Positions 12,601 to 20,294 of a stretch of DNA of 20,386 bases are shown one piece after another. The DNA lies in NCBI GenBank assembly GCA_013365325.1, contig JABVXV010000626.1, positions 1 to 20,386 of the forward strand, written 5' to 3'. The notes beneath the pieces were generated by a model. That model searched no databases. It had not been told where the DNA came from and was given only the letters and a program-made list of their open reading frames with translations. Each line of letters opens with the position of its first letter. The stretch's first letter is position 1. A program made the translations under genes and the position numbers. The stretch comes from Dipetalonema caudispina. Taxonomy: Eukaryota; Nematoda; Chromadorea; Rhabditida; Onchocercidae.

Positions 12601-14822
12601 TTAATTTCATTGCATGGCTTTTCTTGTTTCTCGTTTTGAATAAAAATATTTGAGTAATATTAATTTCTAAATTTTAACATATTTATTTTCGTCCCTTCTG
12701 TATTTACCTCACAAACTTCCAAAAAAGCTAAAATAAAAAAATCATCAGAGAAGATAAAAATATCTGGAAAAAAGAATTGAAAATCAGATGGATATTATAT
12801 AAAGAATGGATTTAAGCACAAGTTAAATGAATTTTTGATGAATTTAGATCAAAAACAAAATTTTTTCTAAAATGATAGTAACAATGTTTGAGACAAAAAT
12901 ATGAAAGCAAGTGGAAAATATAAATAATGTGATGAGAAATTAAGTTGTTTAATTTTTACGTTTGATTTATTCTCTTCCACTTTCTTAATGAGAAATAAAT
13001 TTAAAAAGTAAATTAACAAATTGATAACCTAATGTTGTCATGATGCCAAAACCGTACAGAGTTGACGTAACGTAATTCCATTCCGCTGTCTCATCAATAT
13101 CAGCTTTCCAACATCTTTCAATATGCTTCACTGTTTCATCCGAATAATTTTTCAGTTCCCGTAAGATCTAAAAATGATAAATATGGATGAAAAAATTACC
13201 TATTCTAATCTATTTATGCTTTTCATGAAAATTTGCAGTAATGTAGTTGATTTTGATTGATTGAAAAGGGGAAAAAAACGAAAAATAAAAGACAAAATAA
13301 TCGTAGCTTGATTAATTCTTGATTAATTTAATTTCCAATGATTAATTGTTGAAATAAAATTACATTCAGGAAATAATATCCAAATGTAAATTGCTATTTA
13401 ATTGATCCTATTACTTTGAACTATTTAAAATTAGATCCTATTTTCAACATAATAGCAAACGATATTTTGATTTGAAATTTCTAAATTATCTAGCAGAGAA
13501 AGATTATTAGGAGACAATTGCCATAAGGTCAAAAGTTCATAGCACAAGAAAGAAGCATCATCAATAAAAATAATAAATGGAAAATCTATTTATGCAAAAT
13601 TATTTACTATACTGTTAGCATTAAGTATTTTACTAAATATTCTGCCAGTTTTACTGCATAACTATTATTAAATCGTATTTATGCATATTAGTTATTGCTA
13701 ATATACATAATGATATTTTATTGTTTATTATACATTATTGTCACAACTGTCATTGAATTGTCATTTAACAGTACCAAAATTAATGTATTTAAATAAAAAA
13801 TCAGAAATATTTGAGCGATATAAATTTACCTGTACGATGCATAAATTCGTTTTAGCAATTTGTCCATTCCAATAAGATTTTGATGCATCGCTTTCTAATT
13901 TGTAAAAAATGAGACCACCGCCAAAGGCATATATTATTATAAATAGCAATAACAAAAAGTGCACCGAAAATCGGCGAAAATGCTGCAAATGTGATCAAAA
14001 ACTATCATAGTTGATAAACATCAGACGAAATGAACTATAAACTTTTCATTGTTTTCAAAGTTTAATTTTGTCATCATATAAGTGACAGAATCTAATTCAT
14101 CAAATGAAATTTGTCTAAATTCACTTGTTTGACTCGAAAATTAGCCATTTCTACTAGGATTAACTATTAAAATCGTACGAGTTAGCTTGAAAATTATAAT
14201 CGTTAAACCACTCTAAATTCAATTCCAATTGCTTAATCGTTTTGAAATGTTATTTTAATCCATCAAATAAACATTTTTTATCAAACTTAATGCATTGCTA
14301 TAAACTTAAGAAAATTTGCAAAGATTTATTAGAACCTAATACTAAACGATTCAATGATATTAATGAACTCCATCAAAAACATTATTTATAAATTCAAAAA
14401 AAAAAAATAAAAAAATAAAAAAAACCGAAAAGTTCGATGATATAAAAATGTAATATAGTTACAACAATATTCAAATAAAATTAATTAATTTAATTAAATC
14501 TTCACAATATTTGCAAGTCAAAAGAAGAATATGATGTAAGATTATCGAACTTGATATCAAAAAAAAAAGAAAAAAATTGTTCATATTTCATACAATTTCA
14601 GTTTCAATTTACACTTCTATTTCCTTATCAGTATTATCTTTTTCCTTCTTCCATCATTCCCTTCTATAACAATATAAATTGATTGTATGATAAGCAATTA
14701 ATTATGTAAGTCTGACTAATGTTAACTTACCTGAGAATTTCGAAACTGATTGAAGAAAAGAAGTAAATATCGTATCATACTAATAATACTATCCAAATAA
14801 TAACATATTTTTCGATAATGAC
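6391..14822 (-). CDS. Two-pore-domain (K2P/TWK-type) potassium channel, 14 exons, non-canonical selectivity filters
   Basis: This is the whole gene as spliced by eye: 14731-14822, 13830-13982, 13029-13167, 11896-12038, 11242-11409, 10877-10953, 10399-10466, 10036-10130, 9553-9678, 9344-9444, 8018-8084, 7357-7437, 7055-7196 and 6391-6638. Phases agree at every junction. Counted from the ATG at 14776-14778 it gives about 551 residues. K2P channels dimerise in the plasma membrane and carry background potassium current. The full K2P plan is present: M1 (about 23-44), an extracellular cap with Asn74 in an N-Y-S sequon and Cys64/Cys86, P1 (about 97-120), M2 (125-146, with GIFGIP), M3 (190-212), P2 (220-241), M4 (244-265), then the nematode TWK post-M4 block ending IWFGGK (290-295) and a long tail. 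The filters are unusual: TTLGYN and TAIDFG. Which TWK paralogue this is cannot be told. No frame break was seen, so a pseudogene is unlikely. Confidence 0.88.
6840..6974. repeat. Perfect 27-bp minisatellite, five copies
   Basis: Units at 6840-6866, 6867-6893, 6894-6920, 6921-6947 and 6948-6974 are identical. They lie in the last channel intron. Each contains an inverted CAGAAA...TTTCTG. On the minus strand each unit reads ttttaacag, then 12 bases, then GTAAGG, an acceptor and donor bracketing a 12-base stretch. The plus-strand frame repeats a 9-residue KPYRNYFLL unit and is not a gene. Confidence 0.97.
7055..7196 (-). CDS. Channel exon 13 (tail)
   Basis: Acceptor ttaaacag. It reads VMGLVNEKMSEPSTYMAVVE, then an acidic/Ser-rich stretch with YIDDGNDNESDKG and RSTKKDYK. 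The donor GTTAGT falls one base into a codon. If it is not spliced, the next codons are AGT TAG, so a shorter protein ending KDYKS is an alternative 3' end. Confidence 0.7.
7357..7437 (-). CDS. Channel exon 12 (tail)
   Basis: 27 codons between the acceptor tttttgcag and the donor GTAAAG, phase 0 both sides. It encodes YINEKVVVTQIFQCDEITE then AIDFVQAE. The frame continues open into the intron, so it is the splice signals that set the end. Confidence 0.7.
8018..8084 (-). CDS. Channel exon 11 (tail)
   Basis: Acceptor tttgtcag. It reads DLCFAAEDAISTKSSEVQ then TLDT. Two donors fit the phase: GTAATC just left of 8018, or GTTACA just left of 8012, the latter adding Val-Ile. The frame match to exons 10 and 12 supports the exon, but no domain is recognised. 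Confidence 0.65.
8085..9343 (-). other. Large channel intron, nothing else seen
   Basis: This 1.26-kb intron between tail exons 10 and 11 is AT-rich with poly-A/T runs. No extra exon, repeat family or RNA gene was recognised in it. Confidence 0.5.
9344..9444 (-). CDS. Channel exon 10 (tail, Ser/Pro/Glu-rich)
   Basis: Acceptor aatttatag, donor GTATTT. It encodes EGKLPPSYINEENPISSPE and then a Ser/Pro-rich stretch (TIKSPSSIEESPE), likely disordered. Junction codon Met373 is shared with the next exon. Confidence 0.72.
9553..9678 (-). CDS. Channel exon 9 (proximal cytoplasmic tail)
   Basis: 42 codons, phase 0 both sides, acceptor attcatattag and donor GTTAGT. It reads SSNLRLKVRDLLHAVGKKCG then IEPSVIDEIDLDTVIEEVIA. 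The VRDL..AVG..C block and the acidic amphipathic stretch after it resemble the segment that follows FGGK in nematode TWK proteins. It is predicted to be cytoplasmic. Confidence 0.8.
9766..9807. repeat. 21-bp tandem duplication in a channel intron
   Basis: Copies at 9766-9786 and 9787-9807 share GGTATAGGTACCGTAGCTGT and differ only in the last base. They lie in the intron between exons 8 and 9 and contain the palindrome GGTACC. They are richer in G+C than the surrounding intron. Confidence 0.85.
9991..10038. repeat. Perfect 24-bp tandem duplication copying a splice donor
   Basis: Copies at 9991-10014 and 10015-10038 are identical and begin TTAAAGACTC. On the minus strand each contains TTC followed by GTTTTATAAAAG, so the exon-8 donor and its last coding bases are present twice, 24 bases apart. 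Confidence 0.9.
10036..10130 (-). CDS. Channel exon 8 (post-M4 block)
   Basis: 95 bases. It reads EDGSKYVRKLQHIGERIKN then VAATKIWFGGKTF, matching the conserved post-M4 segment of nematode TWK channels (.YVRK.H..GRKI.N......FGGK). The donor used here is GTTTTAT after TTC (phase 0). If it is not spliced, the frame runs to a TAA three codons later, giving a short isoform ending KTFVL. The donor lies within a 24-bp tandem duplication (9991-10038). Confidence 0.85.
10399..10466 (-). CDS. Channel exon 7 (M4)
   Basis: A 68-base exon between atttacag and GTTAGT. It encodes IAFLPITFIYVCVGLALA and TIAI, the hydrophobic M4 helix with the usual L.....Y...GLAL pattern. The junction codon with the previous exon is Lys243. 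Confidence 0.88.
10877..10953 (-). CDS. Channel exon 6 (pore loop 2)
   Basis: A 77-base exon between ttttcag and GTGAGT, both strong. It reads IDFVNGLYYNFLCL then TAIDFGQLIP. It aligns without gaps to the K2P P2 loop (F..A.YF.F.TLTTIGFGD.VP), but the second filter threonine is Ala233 and the first filter glycine is Asp235. Confidence 0.9.
11242..11409 (-). CDS. Channel exon 5 (M2-M3 loop and M3)
   Basis: 56 codons: a charged loop (WSKEENLEDQKVKKIEE) then M3 (SGFVTIIILSTFLAYVVFGA and LLPLLNGE). The donor GTATGC is good. The acceptor is not certain: the only AG that gives phase 0 without a stop is the weak ctatttaag just right of 11409. Better-placed AGs (tttcaag, aaaacag) put the exon out of frame with its upstream neighbour. 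Confidence 0.8.
11896..12038 (-). CDS. Channel exon 4 (end of pore loop 1, M2)
   Basis: Acceptor aatttgcag, donor GTTATT. The first full codons are TAC AAT CGA, so the filter ends G-Y-N rather than G-Y-G. It continues RIAPITLNGRLFSILYG and FGIPITMIAITV, matching the P1-M2 hallmark (I.P.T..GR...I.Y...GIP). After M2 come the basic residues TGRHLNTFVTKWRQK facing the cytoplasm. Exits in phase 0. Confidence 0.92.
12039..13028 (-). other. Channel intron between P1 exons 3 and 4
   Basis: This intron of about 1 kb splits the first filter glycine codon. It holds purine-rich plus-strand sequence at about 12160-12240 and otherwise AT-rich DNA. No further exon or RNA gene was recognised. Confidence 0.5.
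13029..13167 (-). CDS. Channel exon 3 (cap and pore loop 1)
   Basis: 46 codons plus one base, between the acceptor atttttag and the donor GTTATC. It carries the rest of the extracellular cap, including Asn74 in an N-Y-S glycosylation sequon and Cys86, then the P1 pore helix starting at WNYVTSTLYGFG and the filter threonines MTTL. The intron falls inside the first filter glycine codon, so TTL|G is completed by the next exon. Confidence 0.9.
13168..13829 (-). other. Channel intron between exons 2 and 3, nothing seen
   Basis: AT-rich intron sequence of about 660 bases without recognisable exons or repeats. The same holds for the 13983-14730 intron, the 11410-11895 intron and the 10467-10876 intron. 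Confidence 0.5.
13830..13982 (-). CDS. Channel exon 2 (transmembrane segment M1, start of cap)
   Basis: 51 codons between the acceptor tttgcag and the donor GTAAAT. It reads HFRRFSVHFLLLLF, a hydrophobic M1 helix with YAFGGGLIFYKLES at its outer end, matching the M1-to-cap transition of K2P channels (usually ...GG.IF..LE). Cys64 lies in the cap region. Phase 0 on both sides. Confidence 0.88.
14731..14822 (-). CDS. Channel exon 1 as seen (N-terminus up to M1)
   Basis: The acceptor-like aatttcag lies just right of 14822 and the donor GTAAGTT just left of 14731. The frame is open from the acceptor and reads HYRKICYYLDSIIS before the first Met (14776-14778), then MIRYLLLFFNQFRNSQ, leaving in phase 0 into the next exon. 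Because the frame is open before the ATG and the acceptor is good, either a coding exon further upstream joins here with one leftover base, or the acceptor takes a trans-spliced leader and translation starts at 14778. No convincing upstream exon was found between 14823 and 16740. Confidence 0.7.
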
Positions 14823-16740
14823 CTGAAATTAAGGTGAAATGTTTAAATTGTAATCTCTCAGCTTATTTAAATCTTTCAATACTGAAATCAATTAAACATA
14901 TTTGAGAAATACTTTGAACTGACTAAGGTCAATTAATTGATAAAGAAAGAATGAGAGAGGGAAAGGATTTGTACGTATTCTGATGAGAAATTAATTGCTT
15001 GATGAGCAGTTTTGTTTTGAGTGAATCTGCGTCTATTTTTTGGAATTTCTGAAATTTCATTTTAAAAATGACCATGGAAGAAATGTTGAATAAGGAAGAT
15101 GTCAAAAAAAAAAAAGCGATAAAGTCTATTTTTCTCACAAAGATAAGCATGAAAATTAATTTTTTATTGAAATTTGAAAAATTGTGTCAGCCCTTCAATA
15201 TAAACGCTGAATTTTTTTGTTTTCCTTTTAAATAATTGCAGAAAAAAAAAAAAGGAAAACAACTTAAGCTATACTAGTAGTAGTAGTAGAAATAACAATA
15301 ACTTTTATGTTAACATTTCAAGTGTAGATAGTAGTAAACTAACAATAGTGACAGATATATTCAACGAAAAAACTTTGTTTAAAATATTTATCGGGTATTT
15401 ACCACATTTCAAATCTATTTTAAAAACTTTGTTTAAAATATTTGTCGGATATTTACCACATTTCAAGTCTATTTTTCATCTGAAAAAGGAAAACAAAATG
15501 ATTTAAATGATGTGTAATATTATCAAATTCATGATGTGTCATGAAAATGATGCTTGTATGACTTTCGCTAATTTTATAATTAAATTCAAAAAATGATTGA
15601 CTCTCTTAATTTCATTCTTCTTCTCTTTCTATGATGCTTAAGTATATTTGAAATGATATGTTTAAAGTTACCGAAGATTGAAACAGGAAAAGAAATATAA
15701 TTAATTGTTGGATCGGACACAAAATAATATTTAATGTTGCATTTTTTTTTTTTGTTTGAGTTGAAGATTTAATTTCGAAAAAAATTTGCAAAAGAATATA
15801 CGAACTTCTTATTGCTAATTACGTTCTATAATTAATAGCGAATGAAATCGCAGTAACATACGACGACAATAAGAAATATACTTGTAGACATTTACCTTTG
15901 TCGTAAATGACAGCTTATTAATGAATGAATTTTTGTCAACAGATTAGCCAAGAAGTAAAAACTTTTTTTTTTCAATTGTATCTGTCACTTAGACACTTAA
16001 CTGTAATGTGAGAATATATTGAAAATTAAATACTTTATGCTGTTATTATAAGTTATTATAATAGATATGACTAATTAGTAACTTCTTACGTCAAGAAATG
16101 AATGAAAAATATTGTTCAATTAGGTGTGAAATAAATTTGCCACTTATCATATAAAATAGAGATTAGTAATTAAAGTATTATTTTTTAATTTTTTTTATTT
16201 GCACTTCACTTTTTCTAATGTTTTGAAACGAAAAAAGCAAGGTAAACCTATTTTTCCAAATATTTTTCGATCATTTGTAAGTAAATTATGAATTATAGTT
16301 ATACTGTAACATACAAAAATTTTAAGCAAAATATTGTAACATTTGTGAAATTTATACTAATAATTTATTAAATTAATTAATTTAAGCATCTTAATATGTT
16401 CAATAGCCTCTGTTCAGATCAGATAAAAATATTGCAAAGATTTCATATTAGTTTATTTTAAGGAAATGAAACTTAATGAATATCGACAGAGTCGATTAAT
16501 TTGCATGCTTAACTTTTGCTTTACTACAAAAATTTCCAATTATATTACTGTTTCAATAGTAAAATTAATAACAATATATTTAGCACATAATAATAAATTG
16601 TGAAAATTTTACATATTCATATTTATAAATGGAAGAAATTGGAAGATTTTTAAAATATTTTTTAGTTTAATTTAGCTATTGTAATTGTTTGACTATATTC
16701 ATTGATTCATAAAAAATATCCAAAGTGTGGTTGGTTGTCA
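14823..16740. promoter_or_regulatory. Spacer between head-to-head genes, presumed to hold both promoters
   Basis: The channel gene leaves to the left and the RING-CH gene to the right, so this roughly 1.9-kb spacer should contain both 5' control regions unless the channel has an undetected upstream exon here. I could not identify a TATA box or motif with confidence in such AT-rich DNA. The clear structures are the 54-bp tandem duplication at 15368-15475 and a short TAG repeat at about 15275-15290. Confidence 0.4.
15368..15475. repeat. 54-bp tandem duplication, two copies
   Basis: Copies at 15368-15421 and 15422-15475 both run AAAAACTTTGTTTAAAATAT, then a GTATTTACCACATTTCAA-like block, and differ at a few positions. 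They lie in the spacer between the two divergent genes. Confidence 0.85.
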
Positions 16741-16810
16741 ATGACGAAAGTTGTAGCAAATGGAGGTCGAAATGTTAATGGTGAGGAGGGTATAGATAAT
16801 ACGTTGGCAA
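16741..16810 (+). CDS. RING-CH gene exon 1 (start codon)
   Basis: The ATG at 16741 is the first Met after an in-frame TGA about 60 bases upstream. The exon encodes MTKVVANGGRNVNGEEGIDN then TLA and exits with one base at the donor GTAGGT, in the phase needed by exon 2. With no homology to lean on in this low-complexity N-terminus, the start is plausible rather than proven. Confidence 0.6.
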
Positions 16811-19533
16811 GTAGGTGCTCGTTTATTTTAAAATTTTTCGTTTAAAGACAATCGAATTTCGCGAAACAAAATTCCCATTGGAGCATTTTTTCAAGTTTTG
16901 CTTCCCAATTTTGATCAATTTATGTCTAAAAATTTAAAATATGGGTTCATTTTTCCTGTTTTATAGAATGTCATCTTAACAGATAAATACAAAACATCGA
17001 GAAGAAAATTTTAAATCAAGCATTTATTCTTTATAACTATAACAGTATTGTGATAATAGCGAAGTTATTATGAATAATAATAATGATATTCATTAGGAAC
17101 CGGAATATCTTTTCATGATTAAGAATTATCAATGATGTAAAAATATTGATCTGATCAATGTTTCTCAAGTTAAGCTTAACCGAAATAATATTCGTAATAG
17201 TGACTAAGCGTATTTGAAGAAAGTTCAAAATAACTAAAACAAATGGATGAACTAACTGATGGTGTATATTTCAGGTGGTGGATCAATTGATGATGATAAT
17301 AACTATTTAGAAAAACCGTCAGAAGCACTGCAAATAAATGGCACAATAAGTGAAGTGCAATCAAGTCGAAAAGAATTAGCGGAAAGAGAACTTCAGATGC
17401 CTAATGGAAATAAAGAAGGAATCACACGTGTCATACATTTTCAAGAATCTGTCCACGTTGACATTCCAACGTAAGGTTTTATTGTGTTACTTAGGTTAAC
17501 ACTTGAACTTTGCTTTACTTTTCAGGGATCTTCAACCACGTTAATTTTCAAGCTATACTGTTTTTTTTCTTCTAAAAAAAAAAAAAAAGATTCAAACAAT
17601 AATGTCTTTCAGAATCTGACTCAAATTCCTTGTTTGTTTTCTCCTTCTCTACGACTTTTTGATGTTTTAAAATAAAAAAAAAAAAAAAGAAAATCAGGCC
17701 AAGAAAGATAATAACAAATACATTACAGTATCAACAATTAGAAATACTTTAAATAATGTCATGAAATTAGTAACATTTTCGACACATATTATTTTCAAAA
17801 CCCTGGCATATTACTTCAAGCAATTTCATAACTATTCCGGAAAAATGCGATTCCGGATTTTTCTTTAGCAGCTGCTTGTAGGCAAAGAAACAAAATGCAA
17901 AAGAAAAAAAAATATTTGCAAAATGTTTCAACGATCGAATTTTTCGTTCAGCAAAAAAGAAAAAAAAAAACGGAAGATCCTATGAATATTTCAATGCATT
18001 CCAAATGAGTTGAACTAAAACCTAAAAAGTAACAATGTCAATTATAAGTCATAACTGAATAATAATTGAACAGTAAAGTGGGAAGGTTGAAATTTTTTGG
18101 TTGAAACCTTTTTTTAAGTGAAAGGTTCAAATCCCGCATTCTATTTAGACGATAATTTTAAAACGTCGAATTTTGTTTAATTGAAAAGTTAAACTCCGTC
18201 TCTTGTCTAAGCGTCGACAGGTTTCAACCTTTGATAAGCAGCATAACATTTGATGAAATTCTGACAGTGAAATTGTGTGCTTCTTTCCGTTTTCAGAAAT
18301 TTTTAAAATTATCTCCAACTTTTTCATAACCCTAAATATTGCATTAGCCCTAAGTGTTAAGTTAAAAAAAAGCTCATCAAAACAGTAAATGGAAAAAAGG
18401 AAAGGATGAAAAAATATTATTGAAATATAAGTACGAAAAAGAATTAATAAGTTTTTTAAAATATTTGAGTGATTATATTTACTTGTATTGAGGGAATTCA
18501 TATTTCAAACTGAAGCAACAAGCAAGAAAATGTATCAAAAGAAAATTTCGTTTTCTGAAATAAATCGCAAATTTCCTCATCGGGAAGGAAAATGTTGAAT
18601 AAAATGTTGTATTGAATAGAAGTTTATGTATTTCTAATAAGTTAAAAATTTTTATATGAAATGATGAAAGTTACACTTCTCAATAGGATTAAGTTTTTAG
18701 CTCACCAAAAACGGTCTCCGATTCATCTAACACGGAGAAAAGAGCATGCCGTATTTGTCAATCGGAAACCGGTGAACTTGTTCGGCCATGTGCTTGTACC
18801 GGAACTGTAAATTTTTCAATTCATTTAGTTTTCTTTTCTATTATCTATTATTATAACGAATCAGTTGATAACATATCTCAATAAGTGATTTCATATTATA
18901 TTAATAATTAGTATATAATTTATCATATTCCATTCATCACATTTCCATATTCATTAAATCAGGAATTTACGATCTAAATGAAATTATGGTAAAACAAACT
19001 GATTTGTATGCTTCAATAAACTTCTCATAGTTATATTTCAAGTCATATATTTAATCAAACAAGTTTGATTATTTGATTGAACTTAGTCTACATCAAATAT
19101 TCCATATAATTAGCCTTAATATAGTCTTAGAGATTAATTAGCGTCTTCTTTTCTCTTCCCATATTTCATAATTTATTGTTTTAGAGAGTATTCCTTACAT
19201 ATTTTAAACTTAACGAAATTATTAGTTCATCAGATAATTCATTAAAACGTATCGTCCATTTTGATTTTGCAATATTACTTAGTGTCACCAATGAAATCCT
19301 AAAAATTATCAATTATAGCTGTAAATTTGTTTTTATAATAATTCATCATATTAATATAATAAAGAAAATATAAAAACAAACAGATGGGAGATATTCATGA
19401 GCGTTGCTTAAACGAATGGCTACTTCGATCTAACAATAATGATCGATGCGAAATTTGTCAAGAAAAATATTCAAAATCCGGAAATATTTTACAACCGATA
19501 TGGAAATGGCAGAAACCACAGATTGAAATGACG
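16741..19533 (+). CDS. MARCH-type RING-CH E3 ubiquitin ligase, 5' part (four exons, 3' end outside window)
   Basis: Spliced exons 16741-16810, 17275-17470, 18701-18806 and 19384-19533 give 174 codons in consistent phase. The protein has a charged, low-complexity N-terminus (1-100) and a complete C4HC3 RING-CH domain at about 105-149: Cys105, Cys108, Cys119, Cys121, His129, Cys132, Cys146 and Cys149, with spacings C-x2-C, C-x-C, x7-H-x2-C, x13-C-x2-C. The RING-variant domain recruits E2 enzymes, and MARCH proteins ubiquitinate membrane proteins at the plasma membrane, endosome or ER. After the domain comes WKWQKPQIEMT, where MARCH proteins approach their first membrane segment. No membrane segment lies in the window, so the gene must continue to the right. 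Exact MARCH subtype not determined. Confidence 0.85.
17275..17470 (+). CDS. RING-CH gene exon 2 (N-terminal cytosolic region)
   Basis: Acceptor tatatttcag, donor GTAAGG, both strong. It reads GGGSIDDDNNYLEKPSEAL, continues charged and low in hydrophobics, and ends VIHFQESVHVDIP. It leaves two bases, which complete a Thr codon in exon 3. Confidence 0.78.
17471..18700 (+). other. RING-CH gene intron 2
   Basis: This 1.23-kb intron contains poly-A/T runs and, at 18099-18229, an inverted repeat with less AT-biased sequence between its arms. The minus strand is open for 118 codons at 18145-18501, but nothing in that frame is recognised and it lies wholly inside the intron. Confidence 0.5.
18099..18229. 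repeat. Inverted repeat in intron 2
   Basis: GGTTGAAACCT at 18099-18109 is the exact reverse complement of AGGTTTCAACC at 18219-18229. Inside, TTTAGAC near 18145 pairs with GTCTAA near 18205. A related GGTTGAAA also occurs at about 18085. It may be a remnant of a short inverted-repeat element. Confidence 0.5.
18701..18806 (+). CDS. RING-CH gene exon 3 (first half of the RING-CH domain)
   Basis: Acceptor aagtttttag, donor GTAAAT. It reads SPKTVSDSSNTEKR then ACRICQSETGELVRPCACTG and T, supplying the first four zinc ligands. It exits in phase 0, so the zinc domain is split between two exons. Confidence 0.9.
19384..19533 (+). CDS. RING-CH gene exon 4 (second half of the RING-CH domain)
   Basis: Acceptor aacaaacag, donor GTTAGA. 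It reads MGDIHERCLNEWLLRSNNND, then RCEICQEKY, giving the His and three Cys ligands and the conserved Trp of the fold, followed by KSGNILQPIWKWQKPQIEMT. The ATG at its start is an internal Met of the domain, not a start codon. Confidence 0.92.
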
Positions 19534-20266
19534 GTTAGATTTTTGAACATTTTTACCGTTTTCATCTTTAATCTATAGAAATAAATGATAATATCTCATT
19601 GAATTATTTAATGTCTTATATCTTTTTAGCCAAATATCAAAAAGGATCAGTTTTTTCTATGCTCTAATTTGCCACAAATTTCATTTATAATTTAGCCAAA
19701 AAATATTTTAATCAACGTTTGGTTTAAAACTGATACTTTTCAACTAACCACTTTAAAAGTTAATTAAATTAGTTACCAAATTTCGAGAGTTAGTGAAAAA
19801 TGTAAGAGAATAAAACATTTCTATTTAATATGTAAAAAAAAAATTTTTAAAAAAAATAATACCCAAAATAATTGAGTAGAAATGTTTGCATAAAAATTTA
19901 TCCTTTCTATTCTATAAAACTTAATAATTTGCTTTTTTGATTGATTTTTGAAGTGGAGAAGCTTTTTTGATTAATTTTTGAAGTGGAGAAGCTTTTTCAA
20001 TTATAATTTGCTACGAATGGGATGAATAAAAAGGGTGTTATGTTTGTGAGAGAAAAAAGAAAATCTAGCAGTTGCTATACCAAATCTTTTGCATTTCAGT
20101 TTAGATAAATTCTAAAATTTCACAAAAATTTCTTCAACTATTACAAAATTGATTAAAATGAAATATTGAATTATTTAATCAAAAAAAATGGGTCAATTCT
20201 GAAATGGCAGCATCTGAAACAAGCAATTTTTTCTAAATTATCAAAGTTACCCGTGATAACAACACT
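19534..20266 (+). other. Presumed intron 4 of the RING-CH gene, no further exon seen
   Basis: The membrane-spanning exons expected after exon 4 were not found here. An acceptor-like ctttttag near 19630 is followed by about 20 open codons and a stop with no MARCH features, so I did not use it. A 30-bp tandem repeat lies at 19931-19990. Confidence 0.5.
19931..20000. repeat. 30-bp tandem repeat, two copies plus a partial third
   Basis: Copies at 19931-19960 and 19961-19990 both start GCTTTTTTGATT and end GAAGTGGAGAA, with one internal G/A difference. A third partial copy (GCTTTTT) begins at 19991. Confidence 0.88.
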
Positions 20267-20294
20267 AATAATAATAATAATAATAATAATAATG

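Noticed and set aside
15660..15720. Possible first coding exon of the channel ending at a GTAACT donor (minus strand)
   Set aside because: The frame that fits the phase has no ATG before an upstream stop, so it cannot start translation on its own.
18115..18140. tRNA-like B box (GGTTCAAATCC)
   Set aside because: The bases on either side do not form a T stem, and no A box, anticodon arm or acceptor stem was found at the expected distance upstream.
18145..18501. 118-codon minus-strand frame inside the RING-CH gene intron
   Set aside because: No recognisable motif, no splice context, and it lies fully inside an intron of a well-supported gene on the other strand.
19384..19578. Open frame starting with ATG at the second half of the RING-CH domain, as a separate small gene
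   Set aside because: The ATG directly follows an acceptor and the frame supplies exactly the missing zinc ligands of the upstream exon, so it is an internal exon.
19630..19695. Possible fifth exon of the RING-CH gene after ctttttag
   Set aside because: Open for only about 20 codons before a stop, with no membrane segment or MARCH-like sequence.
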